Assembly (NCBI RefSeq): GCF_028737255.1
Contig: NZ_JAQZAN010000011.1
Coordinates: 124,001-188,000 of the forward strand
From: Actinomycetospora straminea
GTDB taxonomy: Bacteria > Actinomycetota > Actinomycetes > Mycobacteriales > Pseudonocardiaceae
DNA: 64,000 nt
Direction of reading: 5' to 3'
Shown here: positions 19,209-27,577 of the stretch, piece after piece
Position numbering within the stretch: the stretch's first letter is position 1
Layout: each line of letters begins with the position of its first letter
Notes under the pieces: model-generated
The model's database searches: none
Told to the model about the DNA's origin: nothing
Seen by the model: the letters and a program-made list of their open reading frames with translations, nothing else
Program-made: the position numbers and the translations under genes

Positions 19209-19248
19209 GTGCGTGATCTCCTGAGCTACAGCTCGGAAGATCACGCAC
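19209..19248. terminator. Interrupted hairpin between tldE and sirtuin genes
   Basis: Outer arms GTGCGTGATC (19209-19218) and GATCACGCAC (19239-19248) are perfectly complementary. A partly mismatched 4-base segment leads to an inner GAGCT/AGCTC stem with a 2-base loop. It lies immediately after the tldE stop (19254-19256) in the minus-strand direction of transcription, so it is a plausible tldD-tldE terminator. Confidence 0.7.
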
Positions 19249-19253
19249 AGGGG

Positions 19254-20672
19254 TCAGCGGCCGAGGGACACCGAGGTCATGTGGTAGTCGGGGACGCGCA
19301 GCGGGGGCATGGCGGCGCGGGTGAACCAGTCCTTCCACTCGCGCGGCAGCGTCCGCTCGGTGGCGCCGGCCTCGGTGGCGCGGCGCAGGAGGTCCAGCGG
19401 CGACTCGTTGAACCGGAAGTTGTTCACCTCGCCCGCGATCTCCCCGTGCTCGACGAGGTAGACGCCGTCGCGGGTCAGGCCCGTGAGCAGCAGCGTCGTC
19501 GGGTCGACCTCGCGGATGTACCAGAGGCAGGTCAGCAGGAGGCCGCGCTCGGTCGAGGCCACCATCTCCTCGAGCCTCGCGTCCTCGCCCCCGGTGAGCA
19601 CGAGGTTGTCGGTGGGCGCGGCGAAGGGGGCGCCGTACTCGGCGGCCGCGGCGCGCGGGTAGGCGAGCGTGGCCACGGTGCCGTCGCGCACCCACTCGAC
19701 CCTCCCCGTCGTCGCCCCGTTGTCGAACACCGAGACCTCGTCGCCGGAGGAGGTCGTCGCGAGCACCGGGGTGTAGGCGAGGTCGGGGAAGCCGGGCGCG
19801 GCCGGGTCGCCGGCGAGGGTCAGCGGCAGCGCGCCGAGGCGCTCGCCGACCCGCGTGCCGCCCGCGCGGGAGAACGCCGAGCGGCCCTCCTGCGCCGGCC
19901 GCCCGCCCATCGACCAGGCGAGGTAGATCATCAGGTCGGACACGGCCGACGGCGGCAGGAGCGTCTCGTAGCGGCCGGCGGGCAGCTCGATCCGCCGCCG
20001 GCCCCACGGCAGCCGGTCGCGCAGGCGCTCGACGAGGGCGGTGACGTCGACGTCCGCGACGTCGAGCGCGCCCTCCCCGCCCCACACCGACGTGCCGGTC
20101 GCCGGGTCCTTGAGGTTGAGCTCGACCGACCCGCCCGGCTCGACCCAGCGGCGCCGCACGCCCGCCGACGTCCCGAGCCAGGAGGTCGTCACGCGGTGCT
20201 CGGCGAACCCGAACGACGCCTCGTCGGGCCGGAACGACGCCCCGAGCTCCTCGGCGAGCCGGGCGAACACGGCCATCGACGTCTCGCCGGCGCCGTCGTC
20301 CCAGTCGGTGCCCTGGGCGTCCTCCGGGGCGGGCAGCGGCGCCGCGTCCCGCGCCGGCCCGGCCCGCCGCGCGGCCTGCACCGCGCCGGCGACGGCCTCC
20401 TCGAGCACCGCGTCGCCCTCGGGGCCCGCCGCGAGCGCGGTGGGGGCGGGCACCGTCACCACGCCCGCGCCGGTGCCGCCCTCGAGCGGCACGAGCACGA
20501 TCACCGAGAGCCGGCGCTCGACGGTCAGCCCGTTGGTCGTCAGCGTCGAGTTCGCCCAGCGCACGACCGCCTCGGACACCTCGCGCACCAGGGCCACGGC
20601 GCCCGCGTCGGGCACCTGCCGCGCCGCGATCACCAGCGCGCGCTCCACCAGCGCGGACCCGGGCGCGCTCAC
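19254..20672 (-). CDS. pmbA: TldE/PmbA-type subunit of the TldD-TldE metalloprotease
   Basis: This protein of about 472 aa is the non-catalytic-motif partner of TldD; in E. coli the TldD/TldE heterodimer degrades unfolded peptides and matures microcin B17. Typical features are the N-terminal region with RWANSTLTTNGLTV, the central YETLLPPSAVSDLMIYLAW (where TldD carries its metal site region), and the C-terminal VEHGEIAGEVNNFRFNESPL. It lacks the HExxxH motif found in its neighbour. The GTG start at 20672 overlaps the tldD stop in a GTGA arrangement, so the pair is coupled. Substrates in this organism are unknown. Confidence 0.92.
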   Translation of the reverse strand: MSAPGSALVERALVIAARQVPDAGAVALVREVSEAVVRWANSTLTTNGLTVERRLSVIVLVPLEGGTGAGVVTVPAPTALAAGPEGDAVLEEAVAGAVQAARRAGPARDAAPLPAPEDAQGTDWDDGAGETSMAVFARLAEELGASFRPDEASFGFAEHRVTTSWLGTSAGVRRRWVEPGGSVELNLKDPATGTSVWGGEGALDVADVDVTALVERLRDRLPWGRRRIELPAGRYETLLPPSAVSDLMIYLAWSMGGRPAQEGRSAFSRAGGTRVGERLGALPLTLAGDPAAPGFPDLAYTPVLATTSSGDEVSVFDNGATTGRVEWVRDGTVATLAYPRAAAAEYGAPFAAPTDNLVLTGGEDARLEEMVASTERGLLLTCLWYIREVDPTTLLLTGLTRDGVYLVEHGEIAGEVNNFRFNESPLDLLRRATEAGATERTLPREWKDWFTRAAMPPLRVPDYHMTSVSLGR

Positions 20673-22186
20673 GACCCGTTCCCCGTGTTCAGGACGGTGA
20701 CCTGCCGGAACAGGGCCGACGGGCACCCGTGGCTCACCGGCGCGACCTGGCCGGGCTGCGCCTTGCCGCAGTTGAAGGCCCCGCCGAGGCGCCACGTCGA
20801 GCGCCCGCCGACGGCCTCGAGCGAGCCCCAGAAGTCCGTCGTCGTCGCCTGGTACGCGACGTCGCGGACCTGCCCGACGAGCTTCCCCCCGCGGATGCGG
20901 TGGAACCGCTGGCCGGTGAACTGGAAGTTGTAGCGCTGCATGTCGATCGACCAGGAGCGGTCGCCGACGACGTAGATCCCGTCCTCGACGCCGTCGACGA
21001 GCGCCGCGGTGGGCCGGTCGGTGTCCGGGTCGGCGCGCAGCGACACGTTCGCCATCCGCTGCAGCGGCACGTGCTCGGCGGAGTCGGCGTAGGCGCAGCC
21101 GTTGGAGCGGTCCAGGCCCAGGCGCGGCGCGAACGAGCGGTCGACCTGGTAGCCGACGAGCACCCCGTCGCGCAGGAGGTCGAACTCCTGCGCGGCCACC
21201 CCGTCGTCGTCGTAACCGACGCTCGCCAGGCCGTGCGGGACGGTGCGGTCGCCGGTGACCGTCAGGGCGTCGCTGCCGTAGCGCAGGGTCCCGAGCTGGT
21301 CGGGGGTCGCGAAGCTCGTGCCGGCGTAGGCGGCCTCGTAGCCGATCGCGCGGTCGTACTCCGTCGCGTGCCCGATCGACTCGTGGATCACGAGCCACAG
21401 GTTGGTGGGGTCGATGACGAGGTCGGTGGGGCCCGCCCCGACGCTCGGCGCGCGGACCTTCTCGGCGAGCAGGTCGGGGAGCTCGGCGAGCTCGGCGTCC
21501 CAGTCCCAGCCGGTGCCGGTCAGGTACTCCCAGCCGCGCCCGGCCGGCGGGGCGAGCGTGCGCAGCGTCTCGAAGCCGCCGCCCGCACGGTCGACGGTGG
21601 TGATCGTGACGTCGGGGTCGACGCGGACCCGCTGCTGGGTCGTGCGCGTGCCCGCGGTGTCGGCGTAGAAGGTCTGCTCCTTGACCTGCACGCAGCTCGC
21701 CGCGACGTGGTCGACGCCCGGGGCGGCGAGCAGGGCGGTGGAGCGCTCGGTGAGCAGGGCGATCTTGTCGGCGACGTCGACGCTCCACGGGTCGAGGTCG
21801 TAGGGCGAGACCCAGGTGGCGTCGGGGTGCACCGGTTCGTCGGCGAGGGTCACGCGCTCGGTGGCGAGCGCGGCGAGGGTGGTCGCGACGTCGAGGGCCC
21901 GCCGGGCGGTGGCGGCGGCGGTCTCGGGCGTGAGGTCGACGTGCGCGGCGAACCCCCACACGCCGTCGTGCAGCACCCGCACCGCGAGCCCCACCGTCTC
22001 CCGGTCCGCGGCGACGACGACGCGGCCGTCGCGCAGCTCGAGGTGCTGGGTGCGCAGGCGGTGCACGCGCAGGTCGGCGTGCCGGGCGCCACCGCGGCGG
22101 GCGGCGTCGAGCGCGGCGTCGGCGAGCGCGGCGCGGGGCAGCGCGAGGAAGTCCTGGTCCACCGCGTGCGTCACGGGGCTCGTCAC
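20669..22186 (-). CDS. tldD: TldD metalloprotease subunit
   Basis: This protein of about 505 aa is the catalytic subunit of the TldD-TldE zinc protease. The metal-binding motif HESIGHATE is at about residues 267-275, followed by the conserved GTSFATPDQLG and, near the end, GGAFNCGKAQPGQ and HGCPSALFR. Length fits actinobacterial TldD. A GTG at 22207 is also in frame; the GTG at 22186 (VTSPVTHAVDQDFLAL) was preferred because the extra seven residues are not family-like and GGTAGG lies upstream of it. It is followed directly by pmbA with a 4-bp overlap. The complex acts on small or unfolded peptides in the cytoplasm. Confidence 0.92.
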   Translation of the reverse strand: MTSPVTHAVDQDFLALPRAALADAALDAARRGGARHADLRVHRLRTQHLELRDGRVVVAADRETVGLAVRVLHDGVWGFAAHVDLTPETAAATARRALDVATTLAALATERVTLADEPVHPDATWVSPYDLDPWSVDVADKIALLTERSTALLAAPGVDHVAASCVQVKEQTFYADTAGTRTTQQRVRVDPDVTITTVDRAGGGFETLRTLAPPAGRGWEYLTGTGWDWDAELAELPDLLAEKVRAPSVGAGPTDLVIDPTNLWLVIHESIGHATEYDRAIGYEAAYAGTSFATPDQLGTLRYGSDALTVTGDRTVPHGLASVGYDDDGVAAQEFDLLRDGVLVGYQVDRSFAPRLGLDRSNGCAYADSAEHVPLQRMANVSLRADPDTDRPTAALVDGVEDGIYVVGDRSWSIDMQRYNFQFTGQRFHRIRGGKLVGQVRDVAYQATTTDFWGSLEAVGGRSTWRLGGAFNCGKAQPGQVAPVSHGCPSALFRQVTVLNTGNGS

Positions 22187-22228
22187 GGGCGCCGAACCTA
22201 CCGGCACCCACCGCGCGCCGTTCTCCGA

Positions 22229-22585
22229 TCAGTCGCGCACCCACCGCCCCGTGACCGGGTCGATCGTCGGCGCGGGCGGGACCTCGCCCACCCAGCCCTC
22301 GTCCCAGTCCGGCCCGTCGGGTCCTGTGGTCGTCGCACTCCCGTCGGGGGCGATGCGCGTGAGGACGTCGGCGCGGGCGTCGCCGTCGAGGTCGGTGCCG
22401 AGCACCAGGCCGTCGGGCTCGGTGACGACGGCGGTGTCGGGCCGACCGTCGGCGTCGCTGTCGACGGTGGGCGGGCCGAGCACGTGCGCGCCGTCGGGGT
22501 CGAGCAGCGCTGCAGGTGCTGGGGGCTCGGCGGGATCGGGGCCCGCGGGATCGACGTGCGCCTCGGGGAACTCGGCCGCGACCAT
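22229..22585 (-). CDS. Small acidic protein with calcium-type DxDxDG motifs
   Basis: This 118-aa protein is very acidic. It contains two EF-hand/dockerin-like loops, DSDADGRPD and DLDGDARAD, each followed by a short strand (TAVV, DVL), as in FG-GAP or thrombospondin type 3-like repeats. It resembles small actinobacterial proteins of the DUF6802 kind, but I cannot confirm that by inspection. There is no signal peptide in the reading frame chosen (ATG at 22585). It lies between the GTPase pair and tldD on the same strand with small gaps. It may bind calcium, partners unknown. Composition alone could give acidic pseudo-motifs in GC-rich DNA, so confidence is moderate. Confidence 0.62.
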   Translation of the reverse strand: MVAAEFPEAHVDPAGPDPAEPPAPAALLDPDGAHVLGPPTVDSDADGRPDTAVVTEPDGLVLGTDLDGDARADVLTRIAPDGSATTTGPDGPDWDEGWVGEVPPAPTIDPVTGRWVRD

Positions 22586-22594
22586 GCCCGGAGG

Positions 22595-24319
22595 CTAGGT
22601 CCCGGGCGCGGCCCGCGGGTGCGGTTCGGGCACATCGGCGGGCACATCGGCGGCGACATCGGCGGCGGCGTCGACGCGGTCGCGCAGCGCGGCGAGCCGG
22701 CGGAGCAGGGCCTCGGCGCGGTCGCGGCCCTCGCGCGCCTCGGCGGCGGTGCGGGCGGCGGCCCGGTCGGCCTCGGTGCGGTCGGTGCCCGCGCGGCGGA
22801 TCGCGCGCTCGGCGGCGGCGAGCGCGTCGTCGAGGTCGCGCGCCCGGTCGGACAGAGCGGCGTCGAGGGCGAGCGTCACCTCGCGCTCCGTGGCGATCAG
22901 CGCATCGGCGAGCACCCGCTCGAGGTCGCCGCGGACCTCGGCGAGCGCCTCGACCGACCACTGCCGCAGGTGCGCGCGGTCGGCGGCCAGGCGGCGGGCG
23001 CGGGCGACCCAGCCGGCGGCGCCCAGGCCGAGCCCGACCGACACGGGCACGAGGGCGGCGCCCAGCGCGGCCGGGGCGATCGGGACGGCGAGCAGCGGCA
23101 GCAGCGCCAGCCGCGAGAGCCCCAGCCCGCCGGCGGCGCCGGCGACGACGAGCAGGCGGTCCTCGGCGGGGCGGGCGCGGGGCGCGGGGACGAGGGCGGG
23201 TTCGCCGCGGTCGGCGACGCGGAGCGCGGGCAGCTCCGCGGCGGGCACCAGGTCGGCGAGCGTCGCGGCGACCAGCGCGCGCAGCCGGGCCCCGAGGCCG
23301 TCGACGACCGCGCCGGCCAGGGCCTCGACCTCGCCGGCGAGCTCCCGGGGGATCGCGGCGAGCCCGGCACGGTCGGCCTCGTCGATGCGGGAGCGGACGG
23401 CCGCGCCGAGGGCCCGCACGCGCGCGGCGAGGTCGTCGGTGGCGGCGACCCGGGCCGCGGCGAGGTCGGCGCGCCAACGGGTGTGGTGGTCGCGGCGCAG
23501 GGCCGCCCGGGCGGCGAGCAGCTCGTCGCGCCGGCGGGCGAGGTCCCCGGGGCCGTCGGCCGGGGTCCGCAGCGCGGTGCGCGTGGCCTCGGCGCGGGCG
23601 GCGACGCCGTCGAGCGCGGCCGCGAGCAGGCGCAGGGCGTTGGCCTCGGCGAGCATCCGCCGGCGACGCGCCACGAGCCGGTGGACCTCGCGCTGCAGGG
23701 CGGCGAGACCCGAGCGCCGGCGCAGCGCCTCCGCGCCCGCGGCCGGCACGTCGGGCGCGCGCCGGGCCAGCGCCGCCGACACCGGGAACCACGGCGCCTC
23801 GGCGAGGCGGGGCACGTGCTCGGCGACGAGCGCCCGGTCGGCCTCGAGGACGGTGCGCCAGCCGCGGTGCGCCTCGGTGCGGGTGAGGGCGAAGAGCACG
23901 GTGTCGACGCGGTCCGCGGCGCGGCCCAGCGCGTCGAGCTCGCCCGCCCCGAGCGGCGCCGCGGCGTCGGCGAGCACCAGCGCGGCCGTGGCGCCGTCGA
24001 CCGGCCAGGTGTCCGGGTCGGCGCCGCGGGCGGGGACGACGAGGTCGAGCTCCTCGAGCAGGGGCACCCCGACGAGCGCGTGCGTCGCCCGGCGTGTCCC
24101 GTCGCGGTCGGGCCCGGGCGGCGCGTCCAGCCCGAGCAACGCGGCCAGCAGGTCCCCCCGCCCGCGACCCGGCGCGCCGACGAGCACGACGGTCGGCCGG
24201 GCCGGGGGCGGCGGCGCGGCCGCGCGGGAGGCGGCGTCCGGGTCGAGGCGCGCGAGCAGGGCCGTGAGCGCTTCACGGGTCCTGGCGACCTCGCCCGGGA
24301 CCTCCTGCAGGGTGCTCAC
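22595..24319 (-). CDS. Dynamin-like GTPase-family protein with degenerate P-loop and central membrane hairpin
   Basis: This protein of about 574 aa pairs with the next gene upstream. The nucleotide-binding loop region reads VLVGAPGRGRGDLLAALLG (about residues 50-68): the canonical GKS/T is replaced by RGD, so GTP binding is doubtful. A long helical, Arg/Ala-rich stretch follows (about 180-400). Two hydrophobic segments lie near residues 415-470 (LSRLALLPLLAVPIAP and ALGAALVPVSVGLGLGAA), then another helical region to the end. This is the layout of bacterial dynamin-like proteins such as IniA/IniC or DynA/DynB, which remodel membranes. The GTG at 24319 overlaps the upstream gene's stop by 4 bp. 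The protein is probably an adaptor half of a heteromeric dynamin. Overall similarity is judged by architecture. Confidence 0.8.
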   Translation of the reverse strand: MSTLQEVPGEVARTREALTALLARLDPDAASRAAAPPPPARPTVVLVGAPGRGRGDLLAALLGLDAPPGPDRDGTRRATHALVGVPLLEELDLVVPARGADPDTWPVDGATAALVLADAAAPLGAGELDALGRAADRVDTVLFALTRTEAHRGWRTVLEADRALVAEHVPRLAEAPWFPVSAALARRAPDVPAAGAEALRRRSGLAALQREVHRLVARRRRMLAEANALRLLAAALDGVAARAEATRTALRTPADGPGDLARRRDELLAARAALRRDHHTRWRADLAAARVAATDDLAARVRALGAAVRSRIDEADRAGLAAIPRELAGEVEALAGAVVDGLGARLRALVAATLADLVPAAELPALRVADRGEPALVPAPRARPAEDRLLVVAGAAGGLGLSRLALLPLLAVPIAPAALGAALVPVSVGLGLGAAGWVARARRLAADRAHLRQWSVEALAEVRGDLERVLADALIATEREVTLALDAALSDRARDLDDALAAAERAIRRAGTDRTEADRAAARTAAEAREGRDRAEALLRRLAALRDRVDAAADVAADVPADVPEPHPRAAPGT

Positions 24320-25713
24320 GCCGCCTGGCCCGCCGTGAGCTCGCGCCAGAGCCGCACGTAGGCGCGGTGCACGACGTGGGTGAGGTCGGCGATGCGCCGC
24401 GGCGAGCCCCAGGACCCGTAGGCCCGCCACCACGCGGCGCGGCGGGCGGCGTGGCCGGCGAGCTCCACGGGATGGGCGCCCGGGCGAGCCATGCGGGCGT
24501 CGGGCGGGCCCGGGGCGGCGAGCCGGTCGACCTCCTCGAGCAGCTCCGCGGGCAGCCCCAGCGCGCCGGCGCGGAGGCGGGCGCGGACGTCGAGCAGCGC
24601 CCGCTCGGCGAACCCCTCGCGCCGCGCCAGGGCCCCGACGGCGTCGGCGACGCGCTCGGTGCCGGGCGCCAGCGCCGCGAGGTCGCGCAGCCCGGCGGTG
24701 GCGCCGTGCAGGTCGGTGCGCGCGCGGACCTCGTCGTGCAGGCGGCCCACGAGGGTCGCGAGCCCCGAGGCGGCGAGCAGGGCCTCGCAGAGCTCGCCGA
24801 CCCCGGCTGCGGCGTCGGCCCGCAGCAGCGCGAGACCCAGGGCCAGCCCGCGCAGGTCGAGCAGCTCGAGCAGGCGCACCCGGGCCTCGACCGGGACCGG
24901 CAGCTCGGCGGTCGTGAACAGCTCGGCGTCGAGCAGCGCCACCTCGAGCACCGCGGGGTCGGCGCCGGCGAGCAGGCGCAGGGCACCGACGTCCTCGGTG
25001 CGCAGCGCCCCGGTCACCGCGGTCTCGGCGAGGAGCCCGATCACCGGCGTCACCGGCCCGATCCGGTCGCCGAGGCGCCGCCCGAGGTCGACGGCGAGCT
25101 CGCGGCCGTCGTCGGGGCCGACGGTGTCGGCACGTCCGAGCACGGCGACCACGCCGGCCGGCCCGTGCGCCGCCGGCCCGGGCAGGACGTCGAGGTCGCC
25201 CGCGTGCGCGGTGGCGGGCAGCACGACCAGCGCGGCGTCGGCGTGCGCGCCCCCGGTGGGCCCGTCGGGGCGCCGCGCCGAGCCCGTGCCGGGGGTGTCG
25301 ATCACCGTCAGGCCGTCGAGGGCCGCGCTCGTCAGCGTCACCACGAGGTGGTCGACGTCCTCGGGGCGGACACCCAGCCGGTCGCCGACCGCGGCCGGCA
25401 CCCGCCCGCCGGCCGCGAGCGGCAGGGGCCGGCGGGTGCCGTCGACGAGGACGACGTCGAGCCGGTCGGCCGGCCCGCGGACGTAGTGCGCGGTCAGCCC
25501 CGTGCACTCGCCTGCGCCGGTGGGCGCGACCCGCCGGCCGACCAGGGCGTTGACCAGCGTCGACTTGCCCGACGAGACCGGCCCGGCGACGACGAGCGAG
25601 GGCGTCGCGAGCATGCGGGACGCGACGGCCTCGACGGCGTCGGCCGTGGGCAGTGACACTCGCGGCGCGAGCGCTCGGCATGTCGCGACGACGGCGCTGC
25701 GCAGAGGGCCCAC
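24316..25713 (-). CDS. Dynamin-like GTPase with intact P-loop
   Basis: This protein of about 465 aa has a canonical Walker A, GPVSSGKSTLVNALVG (about residues 43-58), a switch region Thr in GECTGLTAHYVRG, a DTPG motif (about 157-160) and a possible NKxD equivalent GRADTV. The remainder is helical with no strong membrane segment. It forms a translationally coupled pair with the degenerate partner downstream (4-bp overlap). Together they look like a two-component bacterial dynamin system, possibly for membrane remodelling or stress at the envelope. A GTG at 25821 is in frame but would run into the promoter and ribosome site of the divergent gene; the GTG at 25713 is preferred. Confidence 0.82.
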   Translation of the reverse strand: MGPLRSAVVATCRALAPRVSLPTADAVEAVASRMLATPSLVVAGPVSSGKSTLVNALVGRRVAPTGAGECTGLTAHYVRGPADRLDVVLVDGTRRPLPLAAGGRVPAAVGDRLGVRPEDVDHLVVTLTSAALDGLTVIDTPGTGSARRPDGPTGGAHADAALVVLPATAHAGDLDVLPGPAAHGPAGVVAVLGRADTVGPDDGRELAVDLGRRLGDRIGPVTPVIGLLAETAVTGALRTEDVGALRLLAGADPAVLEVALLDAELFTTAELPVPVEARVRLLELLDLRGLALGLALLRADAAAGVGELCEALLAASGLATLVGRLHDEVRARTDLHGATAGLRDLAALAPGTERVADAVGALARREGFAERALLDVRARLRAGALGLPAELLEEVDRLAAPGPPDARMARPGAHPVELAGHAARRAAWWRAYGSWGSPRRIADLTHVVHRAYVRLWRELTAGQAA

Positions 25714-25838
25714 AGTCGTCGCAGAGTAGGCGCCCGGCCCGTCACGACGGGGCCGGTTCCCGGAGGTCGCGGAGGGTTTCGCGTGATCGCCCGTCAGGGG
25801 AGACTGCTCACGAACCGTCACCCGGGAGGGAAACGATC

Positions 25839-26282
25839 GTGCTCGACACCGGCACGTACCTCTTCATCGTCGTCGTCGGCGCGATCCTCACGCTCATCGT
25901 GGGCCAGATCCTCATGCGCTCGGGCATCGGTTTCCTGGAGGACGTCTTCGACTCCGACGAGGTCGCCCGCTCGACCAACCGCCTGCTCGGGGTGCTGTTC
26001 CACCTGGTGGCGCTGGGCTTCCTCGCCCTGATCTCGACCTACCGCCCGTTCGACGTCCAGGGCACGGTGCAGATCGTCGTCACCCAGCTCGGCGGCGTCA
26101 TGCTCGTGCTCGGTGTCCTGCACGGCCTGACGCTGCTGCTGCTCGCCCGGGTCCGCAGCCGGCGCCGCAGCGAGACGCTCGAGACGGAGATGACGCAGCA
26201 GTACGAGCAGTCGCGGCGTGCCCGGCAGAACCCGCGCCAGCAGGTGATCGAGGGCGGTCCGCCGTCCGGCGGCGGGTCCTGA
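25839..26282 (+). CDS. Small membrane protein with three helices and basic tail
   Basis: This 147-aa protein has an excellent ribosome-binding site (GGGAGGG, 8 bases before the GTG at 25839). Three hydrophobic helices are evident: FIVVVGAILTLIVGQILM, LLGVLFHLVALGFLALI and TQLGGVMLVLGVLHGLTLLLLA. A hydrophilic, Gln/Arg-rich cytoplasmic tail of about 35 residues ends the protein. I do not recognise a family with certainty. It is divergent from the dynamin-like pair, with about 125 bp between starts, so it may share a control region and a membrane-related role with them. Coding status is well supported by the ribosome site, hydrophobicity pattern and length. Confidence 0.8.
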   Translation: MLDTGTYLFIVVVGAILTLIVGQILMRSGIGFLEDVFDSDEVARSTNRLLGVLFHLVALGFLALISTYRPFDVQGTVQIVVTQLGGVMLVLGVLHGLTLLLLARVRSRRRSETLETEMTQQYEQSRRARQNPRQQVIEGGPPSGGGS

Positions 26283-26387
26283 CGACACGCGGCACCACGG
26301 CCCCGTCCGGGCCGTCCCCGTTCGCCCGTCCGGGTCATCGTCGCTCGGACGGTTAATGCGTCCACCGGCCAGCGCGATGGACGGGGT

Positions 26388-26678
26388 GTGACCCTCGTCC
26401 CGTTGACCCGTCGCCCGGCGCGTGTCGTGGCCGAGCCCCTGACGGCGCCCCTGCCGCGGCTCGCCGACGTCGTGCACGCCGTGACCGCGACCTTCGGCTC
26501 GACCGGGTGGACGCTGCGCTTCGGCCCCTCCGACCAGCACGTCGTCGTCGAACGCCTCGCCGACGCCCATCCGGCCGCCCGCCGTCTCGTCGGCGCCGTG
26601 CTCGGCGTGCCCGCCGCCGTCGTCCGTGTCCGGATCACCCCGGACGGCGCGACCCTCGCCCCGCTGCGACGGTACTGA
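26388..26678 (+). CDS. Hypothetical protein, 96 aa
   Basis: This frame begins at a GTG (26388) and encodes a 96-aa soluble protein. The middle has an alternating strand-helix pattern (VVHAVTATFGSTGWTLRFGP, then VVVERLADAHPAARRLVGAV) and ends with VVRVRITPDGATLAPLRRY. No motif is recognised. It lies in the 105-90 bp gaps between the small membrane protein and trmB, in the same direction. Codon-position GC bias agrees with coding in this frame. It could still be a chance frame, so the call is tentative. Confidence 0.5.
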   Translation: MTLVPLTRRPARVVAEPLTAPLPRLADVVHAVTATFGSTGWTLRFGPSDQHVVVERLADAHPAARRLVGAVLGVPAAVVRVRITPDGATLAPLRRY

Positions 26679-26768
26679 CACCGGCCCGACGGCGGGCCTG
26701 ACACCGGCCCTGACCGGACGCCCCACCACCGCGACGCCGGTGCCCGGCCTGCGTGTGAGGATCGGGGG

Positions 26769-27536
26769 GTGCGGCCGGGACACGAGACGCTGACGTCGGG
26801 CGAGGCCCCGCGGCGCTCGGTGCTGAGCTTCACCGACCGCGGCGGGCGGATGACCGCCGGGCAGCAGCGCGCGTGGGACCGGCTGTGGCCCCGCTACGGC
26901 GCGCTCGCCCCGGGCTTCGACCGCGACGGCGAGGGCCCGACGCCCCCGCTCCGTGACGGCCGCCTAGACGCGCCGTCCTGGTTCGGCCGGGAGGCCCCGC
27001 TGCGCCTGGAGATCGGCTCCGGGATGGGCGAGACCACCGCCGCGCTCGCGCTCGCCGAGCCGGACACCGACCACGTCGCCGTCGAGGTCTACCCGCCCGG
27101 GCTCGGGCAGCTGCTCCTGCGCATCGAGGAGCACGGCATCACCAACCTGCGGCTGCTGCGCGGCGACGCGGTCGTCGTGCTCGAGGACCTCGTCGCGCCG
27201 GACGCGCTCGCCGGCCTGCGCGTCTACTACCCCGACCCGTGGCCCAAGCGCCGCCACCACAAGCGCCGCCTCGTCCAGCCCGCCACCGTTGCGCTCATGG
27301 CCTCGCGGCTCGCGCCCGGGGCGACGCTGCACCTGGCCACCGACGTCGCGGACTACGCCGAGCAGATGCGCGAGGTCACCGACGCCGAGCCGCTGCTGGT
27401 CAACCCGCACGGTGGCTTCGCGCCCCGCCCCGACTGGCGGCCGCGCACCAAGTTCGAGTCCCGCGCCGAGCGGGAGGGGCGGCCCAGTCGGGATCTCCTC
27501 CTGGTGCGCACCGGGCCCGAGGGGAGCGCGCCCTGA
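26769..27536 (+). CDS. trmB: tRNA (guanine-N7-)-methyltransferase TrmB
   Basis: This 255-aa enzyme methylates N7 of G46 in the tRNA variable loop using S-adenosylmethionine. The SAM-binding motif LEIGSGMGETTAALA is near residues 79-93, and the family signature YYPDPWPKRRHHKRRLVQP is near 156-174. The C-terminal TKFESRAEREG motif (about residues 221-231) is also typical. The GTG at 26769 is used; a short N-terminal tail precedes the conserved SVLSFTDRGGRMT. The next gene is a NYN-domain protein 41 bp downstream, the same pair seen in mycobacteria (Rv0208c-Rv0207c), which supports both calls. Confidence 0.95.
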   Translation: MRPGHETLTSGEAPRRSVLSFTDRGGRMTAGQQRAWDRLWPRYGALAPGFDRDGEGPTPPLRDGRLDAPSWFGREAPLRLEIGSGMGETTAALALAEPDTDHVAVEVYPPGLGQLLLRIEEHGITNLRLLRGDAVVVLEDLVAPDALAGLRVYYPDPWPKRRHHKRRLVQPATVALMASRLAPGATLHLATDVADYAEQMREVTDAEPLLVNPHGGFAPRPDWRPRTKFESRAEREGRPSRDLLLVRTGPEGSAP

Positions 27537-27577
27537 GCACCCGTCGCGTCCGCCGCCGGGCGGTTAGAGTCGGGCCC

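Noticed and set aside
19254-23792. A giant continuous minus-strand frame across tldE, tldD and the GTPase
   Set aside because: The frame changes between true genes; the real proteins are in different frames with start/stop overlaps at 20669-20672 and separate stops.
25714-25821. Longer N-terminus for the intact dynamin-like GTPase
   Set aside because: It would overlap the promoter area of the divergent membrane protein gene, and the extra residues are not like the family.
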